Positions 18,262 to 27,867 are shown, counted from the first letter of the stretch. The stretch is 64,000 nucleotides of DNA from Parafilimonas terrae (GCF_900115755.1 NZ_FOXQ01000006.1:186001-250000), one strand, 5' to 3'. Program-made: numbers and translations. Notes: a model not told the origin generated them from the sequence alone.

Positions 18262-18978
18262 ATGAATGTTCAGATTTTTATACCATGTTTTATTGATCAG
18301 CTATATCCTTCCGTTGGATTTAATATGGTAAAAGTATTGGAGAAAGCAGGTTGCAATGTCTCTTACAATACTAATCAAACCTGTTGCGGGCAGGCCGGTT
18401 TTAATGCGGGTTTTTGGGGCGAATCAAAAGATGTTTGCAAAAAATTTTTAAAAGACTTTAGTGGCAATGATTACATTGTTGGCCCAAGCGCAAGCTGTGT
18501 TGGCTTTGTAAAAAATTATTACGAAAAACTTTTTGAAAATACAATACAGCAAGCAGAAGTGGAAGATATAAAGAAGCGCATTTACGAGTTCAGCGATTTT
18601 CTCGTAAATGTTTTACACTACACTGATTTTAATGCAAGTTTTAATGCCACAGCAACTTACCACGATAGCTGCGCCGCCCTGCGTGAATGTCACATAAAGC
18701 AGGAGCCGCGTACGCTTTTAAAAAACGTAAAAGGTTTGCAACTGGTTGAGATGAATGATGTGGAAACCTGTTGCGGTTTCGGCGGTTCATTTGCCGTTAA
18801 ATTTGAACCCATCAGTATTGCAATGGCCGATCAAAAAATTACTAATGCCATAGAAACAAATGCAGAATATATTATCAGCACCGATATGAGCTGCCTTATG
18901 CATATTGACGGATGCATTAAAAACAAACAGGTTAACCTTAAAGTATTGCACCTTGCAGATGTACTGGCTAATTTTTAA
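18262..18978 (+). CDS. LutA/YkgE-type Fe-S cluster protein
   Basis: Two CCG (cysteine-rich) domains that bind iron-sulphur clusters, as in LutA of the lactate-oxidising LutABC complex and in GlpC/HdrB. The first domain has CCGQAGFN near residue 41, the second CCGFGGSFAVKF near residue 172, with further paired Cys residues. The ATG at 18262 (MNVQIFIPCF) is preferred to a TTG 63 nt upstream, because homologous proteins start with this beta strand; this gives 238 residues. LutB and LutC are not adjacent, so the substrate oxidised is uncertain. Confidence 0.85.
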   Translation: MNVQIFIPCFIDQLYPSVGFNMVKVLEKAGCNVSYNTNQTCCGQAGFNAGFWGESKDVCKKFLKDFSGNDYIVGPSASCVGFVKNYYEKLFENTIQQAEVEDIKKRIYEFSDFLVNVLHYTDFNASFNATATYHDSCAALRECHIKQEPRTLLKNVKGLQLVEMNDVETCCGFGGSFAVKFEPISIAMADQKITNAIETNAEYIISTDMSCLMHIDGCIKNKQVNLKVLHLADVLANF

Positions 18979-18994
18979 TTAAGAAGATTTGATT

Positions 18995-20020
18995 GTGAAA
19001 TACCAGCCCGGAGACGATATAATTATTTTACACACTAACGAAGAAGGAAAAGTAGCAGAGATCATCAATAACAAAATGTTGCTGGTAGAGGTACGCGGCG
19101 TTCGCTTTCCTGTTTACACAGACCAGGTTGACTTTCCTTATTTTAAACGCTTCACAAGCAAGAGAAATACACCTGCAAAAAAGCCGGCCAAAAAATATAT
19201 TGACGACATTCCAAAAGAGAAAAAACAGGTACAGCAAACGGTAAGGGAAGAAGGCGTTTGGCTTTCTTTTATTCCAAAATTTACTATGGATGAATTTGGT
19301 GATGAGGTGGTAGAATTGTTTAAGTTATATCTCATTAATAAAAATACCATAGGTTATAAATTTCAATACATACAAGGCTTTTTTGGTAACGAAGAGTTTG
19401 AACTGAAAGGTGATATATTAATGCGTAATGATTTCTACCTGCATGATATACCTTTCAGCGATTTTAATGATAATCCTTTCTTCAATTTTGAGTTCAGTTT
19501 AATAACACCTGAAAAAAATAAAGCTGAATATTATGAAACATCCATCAAGTTAAAACCAAAGCAACTTTTTCAGCGCATTGAAGAAATGAAAGATAAAAAT
19601 GAGCCTTCCATTAATTTTAAACTGTTTGATGTTTATCCTGAAAAAGCTATTGAAGAAAGCGTAGAGCTCACACCAAATATTCTTAAGAAAAATAAACTTT
19701 ACCAGGCCGAAAGGATTCGTGAACATTTAGAACCCGCCCGCAGTGTGGTTGACCTGCACATGGAAAAGCTTTCAGATGACTGGCAGCATTTAAGCAACTT
19801 TGAAATTCTTACGCTTCAATTAAAAGAGTTTGAGAAATGGTATGAACTGGCATTGGCGCACCATCTCCCCTCTTTTACAGTTATTCATGGTGTTGGCAGC
19901 GGTAAGCTGCGTGATGAAATTCATGATATATTAAAAACAAAAAAAGAAGTAAAAACCTTCATCAACCAATATCATCCGAGATATGGTTATGGAGCAACGG
20001 AAATCTATTTTCAGTATTGA
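18995..20020 (+). CDS. DUF2027 and Smr domain protein
   Basis: 341-residue Bacteroidota protein: an N-terminal DUF2027 region beginning with a small KOW/Tudor-like beta segment (PGDDIIILHTNEEGKVAEI), a Lys-rich linker near residue 65, a middle beta-rich part, and a C-terminal Smr domain (about residues 250-341) with the VDLHMEKL motif and the HGVGSGKLRDEI nucleic-acid-binding loop. Smr domains are found in MutS2 and act as nucleases on nucleic acids. The GTG at 18995 (MKYQPGDD) is favoured over a TTG 6 nt upstream. It follows the LutA-like gene by 16 nt. Its cellular role is not known. Confidence 0.85.
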   Translation: MKYQPGDDIIILHTNEEGKVAEIINNKMLLVEVRGVRFPVYTDQVDFPYFKRFTSKRNTPAKKPAKKYIDDIPKEKKQVQQTVREEGVWLSFIPKFTMDEFGDEVVELFKLYLINKNTIGYKFQYIQGFFGNEEFELKGDILMRNDFYLHDIPFSDFNDNPFFNFEFSLITPEKNKAEYYETSIKLKPKQLFQRIEEMKDKNEPSINFKLFDVYPEKAIEESVELTPNILKKNKLYQAERIREHLEPARSVVDLHMEKLSDDWQHLSNFEILTLQLKEFEKWYELALAHHLPSFTVIHGVGSGKLRDEIHDILKTKKEVKTFINQYHPRYGYGATEIYFQY

Positions 20021-20087
20021 ATTTGTTTTACTTCCCAACACTATAAAATTACCATGATTTGCTAACTTTAGGTACTAAACAATTAAA

Positions 20088-20312
20088 ATGGAAACTACTA
20101 TTCGTATAAATACAGATAATCTCACTGCTGATATACTTGAAGGAATAAAAAAAATGTTCCCGCATAAAACAGTTGAAATAACTATTCAACCGGCAGATGA
20201 AACTGAATATATAGTCAGTGACAGTGATTATGCATCTGAACTCGCAGAAAGAATTGAAGAATACAATACAAAAAAAGAAACTATTAAGGTAAGCCCTAAT
20301 GATCTTTTATGA
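20088..20312 (+). CDS. Antitoxin of a Txe/YoeB-type module
   Basis: 74-residue protein whose N terminus (TTIRINTDNLTADILEGIKKMF) and acidic middle resemble small Bacteroidota antitoxins that pair with Txe/YoeB toxins. Its C-terminal part is charged and probably unfolded until it binds toxin. The TGA stop overlaps the toxin ATG (ATGA at 20309-20312), the standard coupling in such operons. Identification relies mainly on the partner gene. No clear promoter was seen; TAACTTTA at 20063-20070 is a weak candidate. Confidence 0.7.
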   Translation: METTIRINTDNLTADILEGIKKMFPHKTVEITIQPADETEYIVSDSDYASELAERIEEYNTKKETIKVSPNDLL

Positions 20313-20570
20313 GAAATATTGAATTCGTTCCTAAAGCCTTTGAAGAATATAAAAAATTGGATACAAACAGACAGAAAAACTGCATTGCGAATAGGAGATT
20401 TAATAAGAGATATTTTACGAGATCCTTTTACCGGCATTGGAAAACCGGAGCCATTAAAACATCAATTCGCCGGCTGCTGGAGCAGGAGAATTGATAATGA
20501 GCATCGGCTTATTTATAGGGTAACAGATATTTCAGTTGTGATTTTCTCGTGCATGCATCATTATCAATAA
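20309..20570 (+). pseudogene. Txe/YoeB-family toxin with a frameshift
   Basis: An mRNA interferase of the RelE/YoeB fold. The first frame reads MRNIEFVPKAFEEYKK from 20309; the remainder, from WIQTDRKTALRIGDLIRDIL to the C terminus HHYQ, is in the next frame. Removing one A from the A6 run at 20351-20356 joins the two into a normal protein of about 86 residues. The catalytic part is intact: E in KPEPLKH, R in WSRRI and HRLIY, and the terminal HHY. The gene is thus inactivated, rescued by slippage, or misread in a homopolymer. It overlaps the converging pbpC by 7 bp. Confidence 0.8.
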
Positions 20571-22981
20571 CCCTGCTCCTTCCCCACAATTTCAAAATTC
20601 CTCACAACCGATTCCCCGCTTTCATCCACAACAGTTAAAGTATGTTTTCCCGGAGAGGGATTAACCGCCATCTGATGAAAATTCTCTGTTTCACCTATAT
20701 AAACATCGTCTAAACTCCAGAATAATTTTGCCTGATTATTACGTGCCGTTACGGTGAAAACCGTTCGCCCTTTTTCGCCGCTTATTTCTTTTGGCACTGA
20801 TATTTTTGCGCCTTCCTGCGGGTAAACAATTTCAAATGCAGCTTGTATTTCATTCAAACATCCGCTCATAAAAGGCGGTAATACTTTATAATCTGTATGC
20901 CGCTGCCTGTAATAAAATTCCATAGTTGGAGGCAACACAAACCATTTCTGATGTACCATTTCAGACGGAGAAACACAATTAGCAGTTACACGGTATGTTC
21001 CCGTTTTATCAAGATGAATAATATGATGATAAGGGCAAACCGGCGCCTGCTGGGCGTTTTTGGAAACAAGCATGGTATCAACATCTGTACAATATTGGCC
21101 GGCTTTAAAACCGGATTGATGGCAAACGGGCAAATATGCAAAATCATATTGCGGTGGCTGAAACCATTTTGATTGCGGTAATGTTCTGAAAATATCAAAC
21201 ATAATTGGCGCTGCCGTATTAATGCCTGTTAAATCAGGGCGGCCAACGCCGGTTGTGTTGCCCACCCAAACCACCACGCAATATTTTGGTGTAAACCCAA
21301 CCGCCCAGCCATCGCGAAAGCCAAAGCTCGTTCCTGTTTTCCACGCTATACGTTGCGCCGATTGAAACATTCCCCACAGGCCTTCTTCACCCGGCCGCAT
21401 CACTTCATTCATAGCATTGAATGTGTGCCATAACGAAGTATAATCAAACATTTGAGCAGATGCTATCGTCTGTTGACCGTTAACTGTTGACCGTTGACCG
21501 TACTGCGGCATAAACCAATCTTCCCCATTCCATTTGCCTTTGTTTTGCTTTTGATGCAAATACATTCGTGCCATGCTCGCATACACACCACATAATTCAT
21601 AGGGTGAAATTTCACAGCCTCCCAATATTAAGCTCATTCCATAAAAACCAGGCGGATGATCAAGCGTTGTGAAACCGCATTGCTTTAATACATTATAAAA
21701 TCGCTGAAAACGATATTGCTGCAGCATTTTAACGGCGGGAATATTCAGGCTTCTTGCTAATGCACGATTGGCAGGAACCGCACCATCATAACCCAGGTCA
21801 AAATTTTGCGGCGCATAACCATTTATTTGCGTGGGAATATCAGGTACCAGTTGCTGTGGCAGCATTTTCCCTTCGCTTAACAGAGATGCATACAGCAAAG
21901 GTTTTAAAGTGCTGCCGGGACTGCGTTTGCTTGCGAGCACATCAACATAACTTTCTGCGGATGAATCTGCCGGTGTATAAATGTTGCCGATATAAGAAAG
22001 GATATCGCCGCTTTCAATATCAACCACCATTGCCGCGGCATTGTTTATCTGGTTTGATTGCAATTGCCGGTGATGCCGGTTAAGAATATCATTCACCCGT
22101 AATTGCAGGTTAATGTCTATTGTTGTTTGAATACCCGTTACAAGACTTTTATTGGAAGATGATTGTTGATGCGCAACAATATCTTTTTTAAACCTGTTTA
22201 GCAAATGCGGCGCTAATTGAGGAAGCGGTTTTGGCTCGCCGGGCAGCGGTTCTGATTTTGAAAGCATTGCAGTGGTCGAATCAATAATATTTGCAGCAGA
22301 CAGCTTATCTAATAAAAAATTTCTTTTCCTTAATAGTTCCTGTTGGTTTTTCCCGGGCCGCACCAATGATGGCGCATTTGGCAAAACAGCCAGCGCAGCC
22401 ATTTCGCCCCAGCTTAATTGTTCAGGGCTTCGGCCAAAATAACGCCAGGCCGCAGCATCCAGCCCAACTATATTACTGCCAAATGGCGCATTGGATGCAT
22501 ATAAAGCAAGAACATTTTTTTTGCGATGAGTGAACTCTAACCTTACAGCTAAAATGCTTTCAATAAGTTTATTAAAAATATTCCTGCTTTTGGCGCCACG
22601 GCTTAATCGTATAACCTGCATAGTTAGTGTACTGGCGCCACTTACCGTTGATTGCGATTGTATGTTCTGAACAAATGCCCTTGCAAAAGCAAGCGGGTCA
22701 ACACCGGGATGATAATAGAATCTTTTATCTTCAAATGTTGTAATGCATTTGGCAAATTTATCGGGCACATTTTCATTAAAGGGAAAACGCCATTGGCCAT
22801 CTCCGGCAATAGATGCATTTAAGAGGTTACCATTTTTATCTTCTATAACATAACTGGTTGGCGCGGGAAATAAGTTTGCAGGCAAACAAAAGCAAAACCA
22901 TATAAAAAATATAACGGCAATACCCAGGAAAATTTTTCTACACAGAGGCAGTGCTGTTAATTTTTTTCTCAGACGGTGCAC
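20564..22981 (-). CDS. pbpC: Penicillin-binding protein 1C
   Basis: Bifunctional class A penicillin-binding protein, 805 residues, anchored by one N-terminal helix (about residues 17-37). GT51 glycosyltransferase region: catalytic Glu in FEDKRFYYHPGVDP and the GASTLTMQ motif. Transpeptidase region: SxxK in SPGSTLKPLLY, then SLN, then KTGTSFGFRDGWAVG. The C terminus has the BiPBP_C-type beta domain of PbpC. The start is GTG at 22981. The usual partner, an alpha-2-macroglobulin gene, is absent. A run of GTTGACCGT words at 21471-21501 encodes an extra Gln/Ser/Thr-rich segment inside the transpeptidase half. Confidence 0.92.
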   Translation of the reverse strand: MHRLRKKLTALPLCRKIFLGIAVIFFIWFCFCLPANLFPAPTSYVIEDKNGNLLNASIAGDGQWRFPFNENVPDKFAKCITTFEDKRFYYHPGVDPLAFARAFVQNIQSQSTVSGASTLTMQVIRLSRGAKSRNIFNKLIESILAVRLEFTHRKKNVLALYASNAPFGSNIVGLDAAAWRYFGRSPEQLSWGEMAALAVLPNAPSLVRPGKNQQELLRKRNFLLDKLSAANIIDSTTAMLSKSEPLPGEPKPLPQLAPHLLNRFKKDIVAHQQSSSNKSLVTGIQTTIDINLQLRVNDILNRHHRQLQSNQINNAAAMVVDIESGDILSYIGNIYTPADSSAESYVDVLASKRSPGSTLKPLLYASLLSEGKMLPQQLVPDIPTQINGYAPQNFDLGYDGAVPANRALARSLNIPAVKMLQQYRFQRFYNVLKQCGFTTLDHPPGFYGMSLILGGCEISPYELCGVYASMARMYLHQKQNKGKWNGEDWFMPQYGQRSTVNGQQTIASAQMFDYTSLWHTFNAMNEVMRPGEEGLWGMFQSAQRIAWKTGTSFGFRDGWAVGFTPKYCVVVWVGNTTGVGRPDLTGINTAAPIMFDIFRTLPQSKWFQPPQYDFAYLPVCHQSGFKAGQYCTDVDTMLVSKNAQQAPVCPYHHIIHLDKTGTYRVTANCVSPSEMVHQKWFVLPPTMEFYYRQRHTDYKVLPPFMSGCLNEIQAAFEIVYPQEGAKISVPKEISGEKGRTVFTVTARNNQAKLFWSLDDVYIGETENFHQMAVNPSPGKHTLTVVDESGESVVRNFEIVGKEQGY

Positions 22982-22999
22982 AAGTACGAATGTACATAT

Positions 23000-23028
23000 A
23001 AAAAAAATCCCCCGGCAGAAACCGGGGG
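23000..23028 (-). terminator. Terminator of the ytxH gene
   Basis: CCCCCGG, a 6-nt loop, CCGGGGG; on the minus strand it is followed by a T run (the A run at 23000-23007). It lies between the ytxH stop and the pbpC start. Confidence 0.85.
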
Positions 23029-23071
23029 TAGTCAGGCACGGGGTTTTTCATGTAAAGCGTTTAACTACCAT

Positions 23072-23329
23072 TTATACCTCGTACATTGATTCTGATTCCC
23101 CTTTAATTTCGTTATATTTATCTTTTGCACGATTTACAAGATCATTAGCCCGGGTTTTTACTTTGCCATAAGTTTCAGATACTTCGCCGGCAAATTCATC
23201 ATAACTATCTTTAATGCCCTGCGCCCTTCTTGATATTTTTTTACGGGTTTCTTCCCCGCTTTCAGGTGCAAATAAAACACCAAGCAAAATACCAACGAGC
23301 ACACCATTCATAAATGTTCTGAAATGCAT
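23072..23329 (-). CDS. YtxH domain protein
   Basis: 85-residue protein with one N-terminal hydrophobic helix containing GVLVGILLGVLFAPESGEETR, the hallmark of YtxH-like (GvpP-type) proteins, followed by a long charged helix with heptad-like spacing. The ATG at 23329 is used; the upstream TTG would add 14 unlikely residues. Function is unknown; related proteins are linked to stress in Firmicutes. It is a single gene with its own terminator. Confidence 0.75.
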   Translation of the reverse strand: MHFRTFMNGVLVGILLGVLFAPESGEETRKKISRRAQGIKDSYDEFAGEVSETYGKVKTRANDLVNRAKDKYNEIKGESESMYEV

Positions 23330-23589
23330 AAATAAAATTTTAGTATTAATAAATACAAACTCTAAAATCAAGCCATATTAATCCTGGTTGGGCAAAGCCC
23401 TGGTTTTTCCTACAAACGCTGCAATTGTGCAGCTAATACCTAAACAAATAATGCCACTTAATACCATAATTATAGTTTTATGTGGAACAACATTGAAAAT
23501 TTCATGCCTGCATCTTACATCCGGTAATTACGGCATGAATTTTAAAAATCAAAGAACTTTGTGGGAAAACTACTCCACACAAAATAACA

Positions 23590-24921
23590 TCAATTTACTT
23601 TAACCAGCTTCTCCGTATTTTTTTGTGCATAAGATTTAACAAGTGTCCTGATCATTTCATTTTCAGGATAAGCTGTGAGGTAGGTTTTTAAATGAACCGG
23701 GTCAAATGACTCGTTGTCATGCGGCAACAAACCCATACCATAAAATTTTCCGTTTTCAACCAATACACAGCTTTTTTGATTGCCGGTGGCAGGCGCTTCA
23801 ATAATGGCGAATGTGCCCATATTTTGCTGCAGAAAGTTTACAGCCTCTCTAACTTTTTCGTTATATAATTCACTGTTAATGGTAGCAGGTATATATAATT
23901 GTTTTTGCAGAAAACATAAAGCCGGGTGCAGCTCAAACTGTTTTACCATTTTCCATAATGCACGATGCGCATCGCCCAGCAGCGTAAAACTGGCAACGGG
24001 TTCTGTATGCTTTCTTTTTTTATCGATAGCAAGCCGTAAAAAACCTGCATTGTCTTCAAACAAATAAATGCCATAAAACTGTTCAGCATGTTTCTGGCTG
24101 AAGTTATATTCCGGCCAGTATTTTTTTATTTCAATGCTTTCAAGAATAAAAGCGGTAAACTCAGTAGGGCATTCTGTAAAACTAACCTCGTAAATATTGC
24201 GTAAAAATTCCTGGCGTTTTTTACCGGTATTTAGACCGGTGAAATGACTAAGCACGCGTTTTTTTAAATTCTTCGCCTTGCCCACATAAATTATTTTTCC
24301 TTTGGCGTTATGGAAGTAATATACGCCCGGCACATAAGGTAATTTCTGGATACTTTCTTTGGGAAGATTGGGCGGCAGAATTTGCTCGTGGTTATCCTTT
24401 TTCAGAAAGTCTTTAATAATTTTTTCGCCACCTTCTTTTAATATTTTCTGAAATAAAATAGCAGTGGCATCTGCATCGCCACCGGCACGGTGGCGGTTCA
24501 CAACCGGTATTTCCAATACCTGGCAAAGATGGCCAAGGCCATATTTGGCCAAACCGGGAAATGCCTTACGGCTAAGCTTAAGCGTACATAATTTTTTAGG
24601 CAGCCAGTGATAACCATTTTCCTGCAAATGATGCCGGATAAAAGTGTAATCAAAGTTTACATTATGCGCGATAAAAATACGGTTGCTTAAAAGGTTATGA
24701 ATATGCTGTGCCACCTGCGAAAAACTGGGCGCAGATGCTACCGTGTCATTACTGATACCGGTAAGATAAGTGATAAAAGAAGGAATGGGATAACCGGGAT
24801 TGATAAGCGTTTCATAACGGCCTTCCACTTCCGTACCGTTATGTAAAACAATGGCTATTTCAGTAATGCCATTTTGTGCAGGATGGCTGCCGGTGGTTTC
24901 TATATCAACAATAGCATACAC
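23590..24921 (-). CDS. DnaQ-type exonuclease fused to a GIY-YIG nuclease domain
   Basis: 443 residues. Residues 1-165 form a DEDDh 3'-5' exonuclease: DIETTG with the first two acidic residues near residue 6, HNVNFDYTFI near residue 93, and HRAGGDADAT near residue 145. Residues 200-280 form a GIY-YIG domain: PGVYYFHNAKGKIIYVGKAKNLKKR, as in UvrC and Cho (segment of residues; key Y, G, R and K visible). The C-terminal 160 residues are not recognised. The start is GTG at 24921. Such fusions probably work in DNA repair by incision and trimming. The name used in databases is often polymerase III epsilon subunit, but the fusion shows it is not the replicative proofreader. Confidence 0.88.
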   Translation of the reverse strand: MYAIVDIETTGSHPAQNGITEIAIVLHNGTEVEGRYETLINPGYPIPSFITYLTGISNDTVASAPSFSQVAQHIHNLLSNRIFIAHNVNFDYTFIRHHLQENGYHWLPKKLCTLKLSRKAFPGLAKYGLGHLCQVLEIPVVNRHRAGGDADATAILFQKILKEGGEKIIKDFLKKDNHEQILPPNLPKESIQKLPYVPGVYYFHNAKGKIIYVGKAKNLKKRVLSHFTGLNTGKKRQEFLRNIYEVSFTECPTEFTAFILESIEIKKYWPEYNFSQKHAEQFYGIYLFEDNAGFLRLAIDKKRKHTEPVASFTLLGDAHRALWKMVKQFELHPALCFLQKQLYIPATINSELYNEKVREAVNFLQQNMGTFAIIEAPATGNQKSCVLVENGKFYGMGLLPHDNESFDPVHLKTYLTAYPENEMIRTLVKSYAQKNTEKLVKVN

Positions 24922-25029
24922 GCTACAAAGTAAAAATTAAAAAAGAAAATTCCTTAAAATTAAAAATTAAACCGGTTGCCATGAAACCAATATGCTCTCA
25001 ATAGTACCTTTCAATTAAAAGCAGTTAAG

Positions 25030-25163
25030 TATTTTTGCGCCCTTGTTGCCGGGCAAAGCATTAATATTACAGGTGCGGGCAGGCTCCAGGGACGACACCA
25101 CCTGCATTTCAACCGGTAACATAAAAGTAAAATCATTAAGAGCGAAGCGATTAATAACTAAAC
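25030..25163 (+). promoter_or_regulatory. valS promoter element and 120-nt leader
   Basis: TATTTTTG at 25030-25037 fits the -7 consensus; no TTTG at the right distance upstream. The leader to the valS ATG is unusually long for this window and can form a CAGGTG/CACCTG stem (25070-25075 with 25099-25104). A regulatory role is only a suggestion. Confidence 0.35.
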
Positions 25164-27812
25164 ATGGAATTATCTAAAAATTTTAATCATACAGAAGCAG
25201 AGGCAAAATGGTATGCGCACTGGATGGAAAAAAAATACTTTAACAGTGTACCCGATGAACGTGAGCCTTACACCATAGTAATGCCGCCGCCAAACGTAAC
25301 AGGTGTGCTGCACATGGGCCATGCTTTGAATAATACCATCCAGGATGTGCTGATTCGCCATGCCCGCATGCACGGCAAAAATGCCTGCTGGGTGCCGGGT
25401 ACAGACCATGCCTCTATAGCCACGGAAGCCAAAGTGGTGCAAATGCTGCGGGAAAGGGGCATTACAAAGGCTTCGCTCAGCCGCGAAGAGTTTTTAAAAT
25501 ATGCCTGGGAATGGAAAGAAAAATATGGCGGCATTATCCTGCAGCAGCTCAGGAAGCTTGGCTGCAGCGCAGATTGGGACCGCACCACGTTTACCATGGA
25601 TGATCACTATTATAAAACGGTGATTAAAGTATTCGTTGACCTGTACAATAAAGGCTTAATTTATCGCGGCGAACGCATGATTCATTGGGATGTCAAAGCC
25701 AAAACTGCACTGAGTGATGAAGAAGTAATTTACAGGGAAACCAATAGCAAATTGTATTATGTAAAGTATAATATAGTTGAAGAATCCGGCATAGGCTTGC
25801 ATGATTTATCTTCTTTACAAAATGAAAAAATCATCATCGCCACCGTTCGCCCTGAAACTATTTTGGGTGATACGGCCATTTGTGTAAATCCTAAAGATGA
25901 ACGCTACAAACACCTGGTGGGTAAAACCGCATTGGTGCCTTTAATCAACCGCCGCATTCCAATTATTGCCGATGATTATGTTGAAATGGAATTTGGCACC
26001 GGCGCCCTCAAGATTACACCGGCGCACGACATGAACGATTATAATATCGGCAAAAAATATGGCCTTGAGGTAATAGATATTTTAAATGATGACGGTACGA
26101 TGAGTGAGGCCGCCCAGCTATTTGTGGGCGAAGACCGGTTTGAAGCCCGCAAAAAAATGGTGGCGGCGCTGGAAGAAGCCAAACATATTATAAAGATTGA
26201 AGATTATAAAAACCAGGTGGGTTACAGCGAACGCAGTGATGCAGTTGTAGAACCGAGGTTGAGCTTACAGTGGTGGCTTAGCATGAAAAAATTAAGTGAT
26301 CCTGCTTTGAAAGCCGTACTGGATGAGACGATAAAATTCTTCCCCCCCAAATATGTAAACACGTATAGGTATTGGATGGAAAACATTAAAGACTGGTGCG
26401 TAAGCCGCCAGCTTTGGTGGGGCCAGCGCATCCCCGCCTGGTATGATGAAGAAGGGAATGTATATGTGGCAGAGAACGAAGAAGAAGCCAACCGTCAACG
26501 GACTTCGGTAAACGGTAAACTGAAACAGGATGAAGACGTGCTGGATACCTGGTTCTCTTCCTGGCTTTGGCCGATGGAAGTATTTAAAGGTTTATCTGAA
26601 CCCGGTAATAAAGACATTCAATATTATTACCCTACACAAACTTTGGTTACAGCGCCGGAAATTATTTTTTTCTGGGTGGCAAGAATGATCATTAGCGGTT
26701 ATGAATACAAAGAAGAAAAACCTTTCAGCAATGTTTACTTCACGGGTATTGTGCGCGATGAGCTGGGCAGGAAAATGAGCAAGAGCCTGGGCAATTCGCC
26801 GGACCTGCTTGCACTGATAGATAAGTATGGTGCTGATGCGGTTCGCTTTGGCATTCTCATCTCCTCTCCTGCCGGCAACGATTTATTGTTTGATGTAAAA
26901 GAAGAAAGCACTTTAAAACAGGGCAGCTTTTTCATCAATAAGATATGGAATGCCATGAAGCTGGTGAAGATGTGGGAAGGCCGGGCAACAGCCAACAATC
27001 AACAATCAACCGGGAACTTTGCTGTTACATGGTTTGAACAAAGATTGAATGAAGCCAAGCTTGAAATAGAAAAATTATATGAACAATTTAAATTGAGCGA
27101 AGCTCTAAAAACAATCTATTCTTTGATATGGGATGATTTCTGTAGTTGGTATCTCGAATGGATTAAACCCGGTTTTGAACAGCCCATTGAAAAAGAAGTG
27201 CACGATAAAACTATTTTCTTTTTTAATGAATTGATGCAGCTCCTGCACCCATTTATGCCATTTGTAACAGAAGAAATTTATCATTTGTTGCAGGAACATG
27301 AGGATGATATTTGTGTGAAACAATTAGCGGTGAATAGTCAATGGTCAGCAGATGTTTTACAGCAGGGCAACTTATTGAAGAATGTAATCACCACTATTCG
27401 CGATGCCAGGAATAAAAATAATATCAAGCCAAAAGAAAGCATAGAATTATTTATTCAAACGGCCAGTAAAGAAACATATACAAGTTTTGAAGAAATATTA
27501 AAGAAGCAGGTGAATGCGGCTTCTGTTGCATTCACCCATGAAAATATTGCTGGTTCGATTGTCACAACGAATGAAGAAGATAAGTTCTACATTAAGGGCG
27601 AACAGCAGGCAGATACTGCTGCATTAAAGGCTGAACTTGAAAAAGATCTTACTTACCAGAAAAATTTTCTTCAATCTGTACAAAAAAAATTAAGCAACGA
27701 ACGTTTTGTACAAAATGCAAAGCCCGAAGTGGTTGAACTGGAAAGAAAGAAACAGGCCGATGCGGAAGCACGAATTAAAACGCTGGAAGAAAGTTTGAAA
27801 AACCTTGCGTAA
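25164..27812 (+). CDS. valS: Valyl-tRNA synthetase
   Basis: Class I aminoacyl-tRNA synthetase that charges tRNA-Val and edits threonine. Rossmann fold signature LHMGHAL at about residue 50 and KMSKSLGNSPD at about residue 534; the CP1 editing domain lies between them, and a coiled-coil C terminus (last 70 residues) is visible. Its 882 residues match the family. Three places hold non-conserved inserts made of simple words (near 26490-26520, 26986-27011 and 27328-27350), resembling the repeats found in spacers. No frame damage. Confidence 0.96.
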   Translation: MELSKNFNHTEAEAKWYAHWMEKKYFNSVPDEREPYTIVMPPPNVTGVLHMGHALNNTIQDVLIRHARMHGKNACWVPGTDHASIATEAKVVQMLRERGITKASLSREEFLKYAWEWKEKYGGIILQQLRKLGCSADWDRTTFTMDDHYYKTVIKVFVDLYNKGLIYRGERMIHWDVKAKTALSDEEVIYRETNSKLYYVKYNIVEESGIGLHDLSSLQNEKIIIATVRPETILGDTAICVNPKDERYKHLVGKTALVPLINRRIPIIADDYVEMEFGTGALKITPAHDMNDYNIGKKYGLEVIDILNDDGTMSEAAQLFVGEDRFEARKKMVAALEEAKHIIKIEDYKNQVGYSERSDAVVEPRLSLQWWLSMKKLSDPALKAVLDETIKFFPPKYVNTYRYWMENIKDWCVSRQLWWGQRIPAWYDEEGNVYVAENEEEANRQRTSVNGKLKQDEDVLDTWFSSWLWPMEVFKGLSEPGNKDIQYYYPTQTLVTAPEIIFFWVARMIISGYEYKEEKPFSNVYFTGIVRDELGRKMSKSLGNSPDLLALIDKYGADAVRFGILISSPAGNDLLFDVKEESTLKQGSFFINKIWNAMKLVKMWEGRATANNQQSTGNFAVTWFEQRLNEAKLEIEKLYEQFKLSEALKTIYSLIWDDFCSWYLEWIKPGFEQPIEKEVHDKTIFFFNELMQLLHPFMPFVTEEIYHLLQEHEDDICVKQLAVNSQWSADVLQQGNLLKNVITTIRDARNKNNIKPKESIELFIQTASKETYTSFEEILKKQVNAASVAFTHENIAGSIVTTNEEDKFYIKGEQQADTAALKAELEKDLTYQKNFLQSVQKKLSNERFVQNAKPEVVELERKKQADAEARIKTLEESLKNLA

Positions 27813-27867
27813 AACCTTTTTGTCAACGACGGGTTTGCAGAATTATAAACACTGAAAATTGTACACG

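Noticed and set aside
23378-23467. 29-codon hydrophobic reading frame on the minus strand
   Set aside because: It reads like a membrane segment, but is short, has no clear start signal and no known relative.
23388-23603. 71-codon frame on the plus strand between ytxH and the exonuclease gene
   Set aside because: Antisense to a more plausible minus-strand text, without promoter or ribosome signals.
25030-25163. T-box or riboswitch in the valS leader
   Set aside because: Only one short stem is evident; T-boxes are not known from this phylum, and no conserved core was recognised.
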